Assembly: GCF_947496195.1 (NCBI RefSeq)
Contig: NZ_CANMBY010000002.1
Location: 496,001 to 560,000, forward strand
Direction: 5' to 3'
DNA: 64,000 nt
From: an uncultured Polaribacter sp.
Lineage (GTDB): Bacteria; Bacteroidota; Bacteroidia; Flavobacteriales; Flavobacteriaceae
A model generated the notes under the pieces. The model saw only the letters and a program-made list of their open reading frames with translations, ran no database searches and was not told the DNA's origin. Made by a program: the position numbers and the translations under genes. Shown here in pieces: positions 1-8,902 of the stretch (position 1 is its first letter; the number at the start of each line of letters is the position of its first letter).

Positions 1-1
1 G

Positions 2-268
2 TATTTTGGTGGTGTAAAAAATACACTCGATATTTTTTACGAATTTGAATCTCCTTATGAAAACTATAATTATTTTTTAAGTAATAATTTAACTTATAAA
101 AATATATTGCAAAATGATCTACCAGATTATTTTGTTATTAGCAAAGATATTGGTGGTATAGAATATTTTGGTTGGATAAAATTTATTTTGGACACCTCAA
201 CTTGTCAAGCAGAAGTTTTATTTGCTTATTTAGAAACAAATCCAAATACCCACGTTAACGTAAACTAA
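2..268 (+). CDS. C-terminal end of an unrecognised protein (5' end outside window)
   Basis: An open frame enters from the left edge and runs to a TAA at 266-268, giving the last 88 residues of a protein. The visible part is rich in Tyr, Phe and Asn, has no obvious membrane segment, and contains the stretch KDIGGIEYFGWIKFIL. I do not recognise the family. It ends one base before the stop codon of the convergent dehydrogenase gene, so the two genes abut tail to tail. Codon use looks like that of its neighbours. The full gene is needed for a name. Confidence 0.6.
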   Translation, partial: YFGGVKNTLDIFYEFESPYENYNYFLSNNLTYKNILQNDLPDYFVISKDIGGIEYFGWIKFILDTSTCQAEVLFAYLETNPNTHVNVN

Positions 269-1075
269 TTATAATTTATAATGATTCATTAAGAGTTTTT
301 CATAAACTCTATCAGGTAAAATACGCTTAAGAACTATAGAGAATTTCTGCATAAAATCACCAACTTTATAATGTAATTTAGGGTTTTTAGAATTTATTAT
401 TTTAAAAACAGATTTTGCCATCACTATAGGGTCAAGGCCACTATCTACATGGGTATCCATTAATTCTAAATTCTCTTTATATTTTTTCTTGTATGCAGAA
501 TTTTCAAAAACAGGAGTATGATATCTACCTGAAGCAATATTTGTAGCAAAGTCACCAGGTGCAACATTAACAATATTAATTCCAAAAGATTTTACCTCCA
601 TACTTGTAGCTTCAGTAATAATTTCTAAAGCTCCTTTTGATGCAGAATATACACCTCTAAAAGGTAAACCCATATAACCAGCAATAGAAGTTACATTTAT
701 AATTAACCCAGAATTTTGTTTTCTCATTTGAGGTAAAACAGCTTTCATAACATCTATAGCTCCAAAGAAATTGGTATTAAAAACGTTTCTCATTTCTTCA
801 GTAGGTGTATCTTCAATTGGCCCTGTAATACCCATACCTGCATTATTAACCAAGACATCTAATCTTCCCTCTTTTTCTATAATTAAAGCAATCGCATTTT
901 GTATTGATGAAATATCTAAAACATCTAAAGCAATTAATTCAAAAGAAAAATTTCCTAAATTTTTTGGATTTCTACTGGTTCCATAAACCTTAAATCCTTT
1001 TAAAGATAAATAAGAAGCAATCGATTTTCCTATTCCTGAAGAAGCACCTGTTATTAAAACTACTTTTGATGACAT
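269..1075 (-). CDS. SDR family NAD(P)-dependent oxidoreductase
   Basis: A 268-residue classical short-chain dehydrogenase/reductase, a soluble Rossmann-fold enzyme that oxidises or reduces an alcohol/carbonyl with NAD(P). Visible motifs are the dinucleotide-binding TGASSGIG at residues 9-16, NNAG at 77-80, catalytic Ser130 and the YSASK motif with Tyr143 and Lys147. All catalytic residues are present. An Arg follows the first beta-alpha unit (TSRN, 33-36), which in this family often goes with NADP(H) preference; that is inference. The substrate cannot be told from sequence. It stands alone, and the SRP RNA gene lies upstream on the same strand. Confidence 0.9.
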   Translation of the reverse strand: MSSKVVLITGASSGIGKSIASYLSLKGFKVYGTSRNPKNLGNFSFELIALDVLDISSIQNAIALIIEKEGRLDVLVNNAGMGITGPIEDTPTEEMRNVFNTNFFGAIDVMKAVLPQMRKQNSGLIINVTSIAGYMGLPFRGVYSASKGALEIITEATSMEVKSFGINIVNVAPGDFATNIASGRYHTPVFENSAYKKKYKENLELMDTHVDSGLDPIVMAKSVFKIINSKNPKLHYKVGDFMQKFSIVLKRILPDRVYEKLLMNHYKL

Positions 1076-1134
1076 GATTAACTAAAAGTTTTGAGGAATC
1101 AATATTACAAAATCTAAATTTAGGGTACAAAAAA

Positions 1135-1230
1135 AGGCAAGCTACCTACATCACACTGCTACAACCTAATACCCTTGCTGTGTTCCCACCCTGGGGGATT
1201 CAAAGGGAGCTAGTTGTGTAGGACTTGCCG
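1135..1230 (-). ncRNA. ffs: Signal recognition particle RNA, small bacterial type (4.5S-like)
   Basis: On the minus strand the ends pair (GGCAAGTCCTACACA against TGTAGGTAGCTTGCC) to close one long hairpin. The apical part carries CAGGGTGGGAACACAGCAAGG, the Bacteroidota form of the Ffh-binding loop. The 3' stem is followed at once by seven T on the minus strand, so the RNA's own helix serves as terminator. A TATTTTTG box (1235-1242) lies just upstream at the right distance. The RNA pairs with Ffh to target membrane and secreted proteins. End positions are accurate to a few bases. Confidence 0.93.
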
Positions 1231-1234
1231 ACTG

Positions 1235-1242
1235 CAAAAATA
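1235..1242 (-). promoter_or_regulatory. -7 promoter box of the SRP RNA gene
   Basis: Minus-strand TATTTTTG fits the Bacteroidota -7 consensus TAnnTTTG. A TTG lies 19 bases further upstream (1262-1264), matching the -33 element spacing. The RNA's 5' helix begins about 5 bases after the box, which gives a reference for placing other starts in this window. Confidence 0.75.
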
Positions 1243-1360
1243 CAATCTATTTTTATTTAAACAATTAAAAAAATGTCAAATTTTATGTAACATCTCTAAG
1301 AAATTGAATACTAACAGAATGAATTGAGATAGAAAGTAACAGCTATTTCAATGAAAATAA

Positions 1361-1368
1361 TATATTTG
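1361..1368 (+). promoter_or_regulatory. -7 promoter box upstream of the DUF4199 gene
   Basis: TATATTTG, an exact match to TAnnTTTG, ends 23 bases before the ATG at 1392. The -33 element is not clear. Confidence 0.6.
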
Positions 1369-1391
1369 TATAACTAACTAAATTTTAAATC

Positions 1392-1913
1392 ATGGAAAAT
1401 CAAGCAAATAGTAAAAGTATTATTCTTAATAATGGATTATATCTAGGTGTAATAGGTGTAATAGTTGGTCTAGCTTTATGGGCTTCTGGTCAATATTTTG
1501 AATTACAATGGGTAGGGAATTTAGTAGGTACTTTAGCTACAATATTTTTTATTGTCTTTGGTATCAAAACCTATAAAAATAGTACTGGTGGGTTTATTTC
1601 TTGGGGACAAGGTGTAAAAATTGGAATGGGTATTGTTATGGTAAGTGCAGTAATTACTGTTATTTATACTTTATTATTAACTAACGTTATAGACCCTGAA
1701 TTACAAGCACAAGGTATGGCTATTCAAGAACAAGCTTGGATAGATCAAGGTTTAACTTCTGATCAAATTGAATCTGCTAAAGAAATGACAGAAAAATTTC
1801 AAAGTCCAGCAATTATTTCTGGTATAATTTTAATAGTTGCAGCTTTTATTGGATTTGTAGTATCTGCAATAATTGCAGCTATTATGAAAAAATCTGAAGA
1901 AGAAACTTATTAA
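1392..1913 (+). CDS. DUF4199 domain-containing membrane protein
   Basis: A 173-residue inner-membrane protein with about four hydrophobic helices: residues ~15-32, ~40-58, ~74-97 and ~138-165. A polar loop of ~40 residues rich in Gln and Glu lies between helices 3 and 4, and the C-terminus is charged. Arrangement and length fit DUF4199, a family found mainly in Bacteroidota and commonly encoded next to a family 2 glycosyltransferase, as here. Its molecular role is unknown; a part in envelope glycan or lipid handling is only suggested by this pairing. Confidence 0.82.
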   Translation: MENQANSKSIILNNGLYLGVIGVIVGLALWASGQYFELQWVGNLVGTLATIFFIVFGIKTYKNSTGGFISWGQGVKIGMGIVMVSAVITVIYTLLLTNVIDPELQAQGMAIQEQAWIDQGLTSDQIESAKEMTEKFQSPAIISGIILIVAAFIGFVVSAIIAAIMKKSEEETY

Positions 1914-1993
1914 TAAATTTAAAGATATTATAGATTACAAGTAATTAAAATACTTTTATAACTTTACAACTTGTAAATCTACAACAACATTAT

Positions 1994-2950
1994 ATGGAAA
2001 TTTCGGTAGTAATACCACTTCTTAACGAAGAAGAATCTTTAATAGAATTACACGATTGGATTGCAAATGTTATGCAATCCAATCGTTATTTATACGAAAT
2101 TATTTTTATTGATGATGGTAGTACAGATAATTCTTGGCAGATAATTAAGCAACTTTCAAGTAAACATGAATCTGTTAAAGGAATTCGTTTTCAAAGAAAT
2201 TTTGGAAAATCTCAAGCTTTAGATGCAGGTTTTGAAATAGCTCAAGGTAATGTTGTAATTACTATGGATGCAGATCTACAAGACAATCCAGAAGAAATTC
2301 CTGAATTATACAATTTAATTACTTCACAAAATTTTGATTTAATTTCTGGATGGAAAAAGAAAAGGTATGACAATGTTGTAACTAAAAATATTCCGTCAAA
2401 ATTATTTAATGCTGTTGCTCGTAAAACTTCAGGTTTACAACTTCATGACTTTAACTGTGGTTTAAAAGCTTATAAAAATGAAGTTATTAAAAATATAAAA
2501 GTTAGTGGTGAAATGCACAGATACATACCAGTTTTAGCTAAAAATGAAGGCTATACTAATATTGGTGAAAAAATTGTGCAACATCAAGCTAGAAAATATG
2601 GAGAAACAAAATTTGGAATAAATAGATTTATCAATGGTTTTTTAGATTTAATTACCATTTCATTTCTATCTAAATTTGGTAAAAGACCAATGCACTTTTT
2701 TGGACTTTGGGGCACTCTTATGTTTTTATTTGGTACTTCATTAGCTTTTTATATTGGGGCATATAAGCTATATAAAGTTTATAATGGTATAAAAACAATT
2801 TTAGTTACAGATAACCCTTGGTTTTATATTGCTTTAACTTCTATGATTTTAGGTACGTTATTATTCTTAGCTGGATTTATAGGAGAACTTATCATCAGAA
2901 ATAAAAATGATGAAAAACACTATAAAATTAAAGAAAAACTCAATTTGTAA
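1994..2950 (+). CDS. GT2 glycosyltransferase of the DPM1/GtrB type
   Basis: A 318-residue membrane-anchored family 2 glycosyltransferase. The N-terminal GT-A domain shows NEEESL (11-16), DDGSTDNS (40-47) and the metal-binding MDADLQDNPEE (91-101), a hallmark of enzymes that move a sugar from a nucleotide donor to polyprenyl phosphate. RKYGETKFG near residue 205 and two C-terminal helices (~228-258 and ~280-305) match the GtrB/ArnC/DPM1 subgroup. It probably makes a polyprenyl-phosphate sugar for envelope glycans. Its pairing with DUF4199 upstream is typical of Flavobacteria. The sugar is unknown. Confidence 0.87.
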   Translation: MEISVVIPLLNEEESLIELHDWIANVMQSNRYLYEIIFIDDGSTDNSWQIIKQLSSKHESVKGIRFQRNFGKSQALDAGFEIAQGNVVITMDADLQDNPEEIPELYNLITSQNFDLISGWKKKRYDNVVTKNIPSKLFNAVARKTSGLQLHDFNCGLKAYKNEVIKNIKVSGEMHRYIPVLAKNEGYTNIGEKIVQHQARKYGETKFGINRFINGFLDLITISFLSKFGKRPMHFFGLWGTLMFLFGTSLAFYIGAYKLYKVYNGIKTILVTDNPWFYIALTSMILGTLLFLAGFIGELIIRNKNDEKHYKIKEKLNL

Positions 2951-2954
2951 ACTG

Positions 2955-2962
2955 TATATTTG
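2955..2962 (+). promoter_or_regulatory. -7 promoter box upstream of the phosphohexose mutase gene
   Basis: TATATTTG begins four bases after the stop of the glycosyltransferase gene and 29 bases before the next ATG, so the mutase and the exporter behind it probably have their own promoter. No clear -33 element was found at the usual spacing. Confidence 0.55.
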
Positions 2963-2991
2963 TAGTACAAGTAGACATAAAATTTTAAGCT

Positions 2992-4707
2992 ATGCAAGAA
3001 TTTTTAGAAAAAGCAAAACAATGGTTAACACCAACTTTTGATAAGGAAACTCAGACAGAAATTCAAAAATTAATAAATAACAATCCTAAAGATTTAGCAG
3101 ATCGCTTTTATAAAGATTTAGAGTTTGGTACAGGTGGTATGAGAGGTACAATGGGTGCAGGTACCAATAGAATTAATAAATACACATTAGGTAAAGCAAC
3201 TCAAGGTTTGTCTAACTATTTATTAGAAAATGTAAATAAACCTCAATTAAGTGTAGTTATTGCTTACGACTGTAGACATAATAGTAAAAAGTTTGCTAAA
3301 ATAGTTGCTGATGTTTTATCTGCTAATAACATTAAAGTATTTTTATTCGAAGATTTACGTCCTACTCCAGAATTATCCTTTGCAGTTCGTCATTTAGGAT
3401 GTGATGCAGGAATTGTATTAACAGCTTCTCACAATCCACCTGAATATAATGGTTACAAAGTGTATTGGGCAGATGGTGGTCAAATTGTACCTCCACAAGA
3501 TAGTGGTATAATTGGTAAAGTGAATGCCCTAGATTTTTCTGAAATTAATTTTAATGCAAACGAAAATTTAATTGAAGTTGTCGGAAAAAAAATAGACAAT
3601 GCATTTATTGATGCATCTGTTAAAAACGGAACATTATCAGACAATATTAATCGTAATAATCTTAAAATTGTTTTTACATCATTACATGGAACATCAATCA
3701 TGTCTATTCCAGATGCTTTAGCTAAAGCAGGTTATACTGATGTAAATATTGTTGAAGAACAAAGAAAACCAGATGGAGATTTTCCAACTGTAAAATCTCC
3801 TAATCCAGAAGAACCAGAAGCATTAGAAATGGCTACTGATTTAGCAAATAAAATTGGTGCAGATATTGTAATTGGTACAGACCCAGATTGTGATAGATTA
3901 GGGGTTGCTGTTAGAGATACAAATGGTAATATGAAGTTGTTAAATGGTAACCAAACTATGGTGGTTATGACAGACTTTTTATTACGTAAATGGAAACAAG
4001 AAAATAAAATAAATGGCAAACAATTTGTAGGCTCTACAATTGTTTCTACAGAATTAGTAAACGATGTTGCTAATAATTATGGTGTTGAAACTAAAGTTGG
4101 CTTAACTGGTTTTAAATGGATAGCCAAAATGGTTAAAGACTTTCCTGAATTAGAATTAATTGGAGGTGGTGAAGAAAGTTTTGGTTATATGGTTGGTGAT
4201 TTTGTTCGTGATAAAGATGCTGTTACTGCATGTTTACTAGCATGCGAAGTAGCTACATATGCAAAGCAAAATGGAAGTTCTTTTTATGAAGAATTATTAA
4301 ATATTTATGTAGAAAATAAGTTTTATAAAGAACATTTAATTGCCATTACAAAAAAAGGAATGGATGGTGCTGCTGAAATAAAGAAAATGCTGAGTGATAT
4401 GAGAAATAATCCATTAACAATGATTGATGGAGAAAAAGTAGAATCACTTTCAGATTATCAAGCATCAACAAAGAAAAATATAATTACTGGTGAAGTAACA
4501 ACAATGGATTTACCAAAATCCAATGTATTAATTTATCAAACAGAATCTGGAACTAGAATAGCAGCAAGACCAAGTGGAACTGAACCAAAAATAAAATTTT
4601 ATTTTAGTGTAAATACTTCTTTAGATAATACTGAAAATGCAGAAAAAATTGAAAAAGAATTGGATACTAAAATTCAGAGAATTATTAAAGAGATGAACTT
4701 AAATTAA
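2992..4707 (+). CDS. Phospho-sugar mutase (phosphoglucomutase/phosphomannomutase)
   Basis: A 571-residue alpha-D-phosphohexomutase that interconverts hexose 1- and 6-phosphates in the cytoplasm, supplying nucleotide sugars. The four-domain signatures are complete: the phosphoserine loop TASHNPPEYNGYK (Ser146), the Mg site DPDCD (297-301), the sugar-binding GGGEES (391-396) and the phosphate-binding RPSGTEPK (526-533). Length and the GTGGMRG motif near the N-terminus fit the PGM2-like group. Glucose and mannose specificity cannot be separated by eye. The next gene overlaps by one base, so the two are co-transcribed. Confidence 0.92.
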   Translation: MQEFLEKAKQWLTPTFDKETQTEIQKLINNNPKDLADRFYKDLEFGTGGMRGTMGAGTNRINKYTLGKATQGLSNYLLENVNKPQLSVVIAYDCRHNSKKFAKIVADVLSANNIKVFLFEDLRPTPELSFAVRHLGCDAGIVLTASHNPPEYNGYKVYWADGGQIVPPQDSGIIGKVNALDFSEINFNANENLIEVVGKKIDNAFIDASVKNGTLSDNINRNNLKIVFTSLHGTSIMSIPDALAKAGYTDVNIVEEQRKPDGDFPTVKSPNPEEPEALEMATDLANKIGADIVIGTDPDCDRLGVAVRDTNGNMKLLNGNQTMVVMTDFLLRKWKQENKINGKQFVGSTIVSTELVNDVANNYGVETKVGLTGFKWIAKMVKDFPELELIGGGEESFGYMVGDFVRDKDAVTACLLACEVATYAKQNGSSFYEELLNIYVENKFYKEHLIAITKKGMDGAAEIKKMLSDMRNNPLTMIDGEKVESLSDYQASTKKNIITGEVTTMDLPKSNVLIYQTESGTRIAARPSGTEPKIKFYFSVNTSLDNTENAEKIEKELDTKIQRIIKEMNLN

Positions 4708-6536
4708 TGAATCATTTTAAAGACATTTTAAAGTATGAAAAGAAATATAGAAAGTTTACACTCTTAAATATTCTCTTTAATATATTTTATGCCATCTTTA
4801 ATGTGCTTTCTGTTTTAGCTTTTATCCCTGTATTAGGTATATTATTTGAAACAGAAAAAAAAATAACTACTCAACCAGAATATACTGGTATTACTAATAT
4901 TGGTAGTTATTTAAAAGAAAGTTTTTATCATTTTATTTCTCAAAAAATAGAAAATGACGGACAAATAAATACACTTTTATTTATCTGTTTGCTAGCACTC
5001 TCATTATTTTTTTTAAAGAATTTTTTTAGGTATTTAGCTTCCTATGTCATTACTTTTTTAAGAACAGGTATTGTAAAAGATATTCGTGATAAATTATACA
5101 ATAAAATCGTAGAGCTACCTATATCTTACTTTACAGAAAAAAGAAAAGGAGATATTATTGCTAGAATGACAGCTGATGTGCAGGAAGTCGAAGTCTCTAT
5201 TTTAACATCTATAGAAACCATTGTTAGAGAACCTTTAACAGTTGTTATAGCAATTTCTATTATGCTATTTATGAGTGTAAAATTAACTTTATTTGTTTTT
5301 ATTTTATTACCAGTTTCTGGATTTATCATCTCTTCTATCAGTAAAAAATTAAAAGCAAATTCTGTAAAAGCACAGAAAGAAACAGGTACTTTTTTATCTT
5401 TTATAGAAGAAACTTTAGGAGGTTTAAGAGTTATTAAAGGTTTTAACTCAGAGAGAATAATTGAAAGAAAATTCAACAACTCTACAGATACTTTTAAGAA
5501 ATTAATGACTAGTGTTTTTCATAGGCAAACATTAGCTTCACCTATGAGTGAATTTTTAGGATCTGCAACCATAATTGCAATACTTTGGTATGGAGGTACA
5601 GAAGTATTATCAAATACAAGTTCTTTACAGCCAGATGAATTTATGGGTTACATTGTTTTGTTTTATACAGTTTTAAATCCTATTAAATTAATTACAACTT
5701 CTTATTATAATATTCAAAAAGGAGAAGCTTCTGCAGAACGTATAATGCAAGTTTTAAATACCGAAAACAGCATTAAAGACAAACCAAATGCAATCGTAAA
5801 AAACACTTTCGAAAGTCAAATTGAATTTAAAAACATCTCTTTTAAGTACAAAAAAGAATATGTTTTAAAAGACTTTTCTTTAACCATTAAAAAAGGAGAA
5901 ACTGTTGCTTTAGTTGGACAATCAGGTAGTGGAAAATCTACTTTAGCAAATCTTATTACTCGTTTTTACGATGTAAATAAAGGTGATATTTTAATAGATG
6001 ATATTAACATTAAAGACATCACAAAAAAATCGCTTCGTGATTTAATGGGTATAGTGACTCAAGAATCTATTTTATTTAACGATACTGTAGAAAACAATAT
6101 AAAACTGGGTACAGAAAACGCAACAGAAAATCAAATTAATGAGGCTGCAGATATAGCTAACGCCTATGAGTTTATAAAAGACTTACCAGAACAATTTAAC
6201 ACCAATATTGGTGATAGTGGTAACTCTCTTTCTGGAGGGCAAAAACAAAGATTATCTATTGCTAGAGCTGTTTTAAAAAATCCACCAATTATGATTTTAG
6301 ATGAGGCAACCTCTGCTTTAGATACAGAATCTGAACAATTAGTTCAAGTAGCTTTAGAAAAAATGATGCAAAACAGAACTTCTTTAGTAATTGCACATAG
6401 ACTTTCTACCATACAAAAAGCAAACAATATTGTTGTAATGAAGAAAGGGAAAATAGTTGAACAAGGCAAACATGAAGAACTACTTGATAAAAAAAGTGAA
6501 TACTTTAAACTAGTGAGTATGCAAAGCTTAAGCTAA
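4707..6536 (+). CDS. ABC transporter, fused permease and ATPase (MsbA-like)
   Basis: A 609-residue half-transporter with an exporter-type membrane domain of about six helices (to residue ~340) and a nucleotide-binding domain. Walker A is GQSGSGKST (404-412), signature LSGGQ (508-512), Walker B ILDEAT around Asp532-Glu533, and AHRLST follows. Homodimers of this type export lipids or lipid-linked glycans; MsbA flips lipid A. Position next to the mutase and a glycosyltransferase supports envelope lipid or glycan export, but multidrug export is possible. Its ATG overlaps the mutase stop (TAATGA). The 3' end overlaps the convergent CCA gene by 9 bases. Confidence 0.88.
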   Translation: MNHFKDILKYEKKYRKFTLLNILFNIFYAIFNVLSVLAFIPVLGILFETEKKITTQPEYTGITNIGSYLKESFYHFISQKIENDGQINTLLFICLLALSLFFLKNFFRYLASYVITFLRTGIVKDIRDKLYNKIVELPISYFTEKRKGDIIARMTADVQEVEVSILTSIETIVREPLTVVIAISIMLFMSVKLTLFVFILLPVSGFIISSISKKLKANSVKAQKETGTFLSFIEETLGGLRVIKGFNSERIIERKFNNSTDTFKKLMTSVFHRQTLASPMSEFLGSATIIAILWYGGTEVLSNTSSLQPDEFMGYIVLFYTVLNPIKLITTSYYNIQKGEASAERIMQVLNTENSIKDKPNAIVKNTFESQIEFKNISFKYKKEYVLKDFSLTIKKGETVALVGQSGSGKSTLANLITRFYDVNKGDILIDDINIKDITKKSLRDLMGIVTQESILFNDTVENNIKLGTENATENQINEAADIANAYEFIKDLPEQFNTNIGDSGNSLSGGQKQRLSIARAVLKNPPIMILDEATSALDTESEQLVQVALEKMMQNRTSLVIAHRLSTIQKANNIVVMKKGKIVEQGKHEELLDKKSEYFKLVSMQSLS

Positions 6537-7940
6537 AACTAAGCCTAACTCCTGCCCTTTTTTAATCATAAAATCATAAGAAGCTTGGTGTTCATTTGGA
6601 ATTTCACCTTCTAAAATAGCTTCTTTTATAGCTTCTTTTATCTGACCTATTTCCCTGCAAGGCTTCAAATTAAAAGCTTTCATTATTTCTTCTCCAGAAA
6701 TTGGTGGTTGAAAATTTCGAACTCTATCTCTTTCCTCAACCTCTTTTATTTTATTTCGAACCAATTCAAAATTCTTGTGATACTTTTTAAATTTTTTAGG
6801 ATTTTTAGTGGTAATATCTGCTTCACATAAAGTCATTAGACTATTAATATCATCTCCTGCATCAAAAATTAAACGTCTAACTGCAGAGTCTGTAACTTCT
6901 GAAGCCAACACAATAGGTCTAGAACTTAACAACACCATTTTCTGTACAAACTTCATCTTATTATTCAATGGCATTTTTAATCTTTTGAATAATTTATACA
7001 CCATTTTAGAACCCACAAATTCGTGAGCATGAAACGTCCAACCCACTTTTTTACTAAATTTTTTAGTTGGTGCTTTTCCTATGTCATGCAATAAAGCTGC
7101 CCATCTTAACCATAAATCGTCTGTGTATTTAGCAATATTATCTACAACTTCTAAAGTATGGTAAAAATTATCTTTATGTTTTTGACCCTCAACCTCTTCT
7201 ACTCCTTTTAAGGCAATTAATTCAGGTAAAATTTGAGGTAATAAATTAGTTTCTTTTAATAATAAAAAACCTATTGATGGTTCTGCTGATAATAGAATTT
7301 TATGAAGCTCATCTATTATTCTTTCTTTAGTAATAATTTCTAAACGATTTGCATTTTTTTTGATAGCTTCTAATGAATTTTGCTCAATTTTAAAATTAAG
7401 TTGCGTTGCAAAACGAATGGCTCTCATCATTCTTAAAGGATCATCAGAATAAGTAATATCAGGATTTAAAGGAGTAATGATTCTTTTCTCTTTTAAATCT
7501 TTTAACCCATTAAAAGGATCTAATAAATCTCCAAAATTATCTTTGTGTAAACTTAATGCAAGTGCATTAATTGTAAAATCTCTTCTATTTTGATCGTCTT
7601 CTAGAGTACCATTTGTTACTGCTGGATTTCTACTTGCTTCTGAATAAGATTCTTTTCTAGCACCAACAAACTCTATTTCAACATCTTTAAAACGTAACAT
7701 TGCTGTTCCATAGGTTTTAAAAACTTGCACTTTAGGTTTATTTGGTAATAATTCTGATACTTTTAAAGCCAAATCTATACCACTTCCTACAGCTACAACA
7801 TCAATATCTTTTGCTTCTCCTCTTTTTAAAAAGAAATCACGCACATAACCTCCAATTACATAACTATTTATATTTAAAATAGCGGATGCTTTGGAAATAA
7901 TTGTAAATATTTCAGACTCTAAAGCTTCTTTATAATTCAT
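6528..7940 (-). CDS. CCA tRNA nucleotidyltransferase with HD domain
   Basis: A 470-residue class II nucleotidyltransferase that repairs or adds the CCA tail of tRNAs. Motifs are GGYVRD (30-35), the carboxylates DID (45-47), RRDFTINAL (119-127) and DPLRMMRAIRFA further on. A C-terminal HD phosphohydrolase domain contains LLHDIGK with His285-Asp286. This poly(A) polymerase/CCA architecture with HD is usual for Bacteroidota. Pure poly(A) polymerase activity cannot be excluded by sequence alone. Its own promoter box lies upstream at 7965-7972. Confidence 0.9.
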   Translation of the reverse strand: MNYKEALESEIFTIISKASAILNINSYVIGGYVRDFFLKRGEAKDIDVVAVGSGIDLALKVSELLPNKPKVQVFKTYGTAMLRFKDVEIEFVGARKESYSEASRNPAVTNGTLEDDQNRRDFTINALALSLHKDNFGDLLDPFNGLKDLKEKRIITPLNPDITYSDDPLRMMRAIRFATQLNFKIEQNSLEAIKKNANRLEIITKERIIDELHKILLSAEPSIGFLLLKETNLLPQILPELIALKGVEEVEGQKHKDNFYHTLEVVDNIAKYTDDLWLRWAALLHDIGKAPTKKFSKKVGWTFHAHEFVGSKMVYKLFKRLKMPLNNKMKFVQKMVLLSSRPIVLASEVTDSAVRRLIFDAGDDINSLMTLCEADITTKNPKKFKKYHKNFELVRNKIKEVEERDRVRNFQPPISGEEIMKAFNLKPCREIGQIKEAIKEAILEGEIPNEHQASYDFMIKKGQELGLVLA

Positions 7941-7964
7941 TCATTACTCTTTTCAACAAGACTA

Positions 7965-7972
7965 CAAATGTA
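7965..7972 (-). promoter_or_regulatory. -7 promoter box upstream of the CCA-adding enzyme gene
   Basis: Minus-strand TACATTTG matches TAnnTTTG and lies 24 bases before the start codon. Confidence 0.6.
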
Positions 7973-8055
7973 AAGTTTATCAAACTATTTTCTAAATAAT
8001 TTTACTTGAAGAAAAAACATGTACTAGATAATAATTAGTATGTTTTTTAAAATTG

Positions 8056-8063
8056 TATTTTTG
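8056..8063 (+). promoter_or_regulatory. -7 promoter box upstream of the fucosyltransferase gene
   Basis: TATTTTTG matches TAnnTTTG, 35 bases before the ATG at 8099. It probably drives the two-gene GT11-GT25 operon. Confidence 0.6.
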
Positions 8064-8098
8064 ACAAAAGTAAATTCTTTACACTTTAAATATAAAAC

Positions 8099-8902
8099 AT
8101 GGTAATTGTAAGAATTGTAGGTGGTTTGGGAAATCAAATGTTTCAATATGCTTACGCAAAAGCCTTACAAAAGAAAGGTTATAATGTAAAAATAGATATT
8201 TCTAAGTTTAAGAAATATAAATTACATGGAGGCTATCAATTAGATAAATTTAAAATTGATTTAGAAACATCTAATACACTTTCTAATATTTTAACAAGAA
8301 TAGGTTTTAGGAGAACTATAAAAGAAAAAAGTCTATTATTTAATGAAGATTTTTTAAATATTCCTAAGAAAGCTTATGTAAAAGGCTACTTCCAAACAGA
8401 AAAATATTTTTTAGACATTAAAAGTACCATATACAAACAATTTACTTTAAAACAACCTGTAGCAAAAACAACCAATAAATATAAAAAAGAAATTGAATCT
8501 ATACCTAATTCTTGTTCTATACATATAAGAAGAGGAGATTTCATTAGTAATAAAAAAGCAAATAAAGTTCATGGAACTTGTGATTTAGATTACTATAATA
8601 GAGCAGTTGACTTTTTACAAAGCCAGTATAAGAACATTCATTTTTTTATTTTTTCTGATGATATTTCATGGACAAAAGAACATTTAAAAGTAGAAAATAA
8701 AACATTTGTAGAACACAACACAATACCTCATGAAGACATGTATTTAATGAGTATTTGTAGGTTTAATATTACAGCAAATAGTAGTTTTTCTTGGTGGGGA
8801 GCTTGGTTAAACCAAAACAAAAATAAAGTGGTAATAGCCCCAAAAAAATGGTTTGTAGAAAAAGAAAATGAAGTAGCAAGTAACAACTGGATTAAATTCT
8901 AA
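8099..8902 (+). CDS. Alpha-1,2-fucosyltransferase, GT11 family
   Basis: A 267-residue glycosyltransferase of family 11, which transfers L-fucose from GDP-fucose to a galactosyl (or other) acceptor on surface glycans. It begins with GGLGNQMFQYAYAKAL (8-23), the GT11 N-terminal signature. HIRRGDF at 142-148 is the alpha-1,2/1,6-fucosyltransferase donor-binding motif, and NSSFSWWGAWLN lies in the C-terminal third. There is no signal peptide or clear membrane helix, so it acts at the cytoplasmic face. The next glycosyltransferase overlaps by one base. Acceptor unknown. Confidence 0.88.
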   Translation: MVIVRIVGGLGNQMFQYAYAKALQKKGYNVKIDISKFKKYKLHGGYQLDKFKIDLETSNTLSNILTRIGFRRTIKEKSLLFNEDFLNIPKKAYVKGYFQTEKYFLDIKSTIYKQFTLKQPVAKTTNKYKKEIESIPNSCSIHIRRGDFISNKKANKVHGTCDLDYYNRAVDFLQSQYKNIHFFIFSDDISWTKEHLKVENKTFVEHNTIPHEDMYLMSICRFNITANSSFSWWGAWLNQNKNKVVIAPKKWFVEKENEVASNNWIKF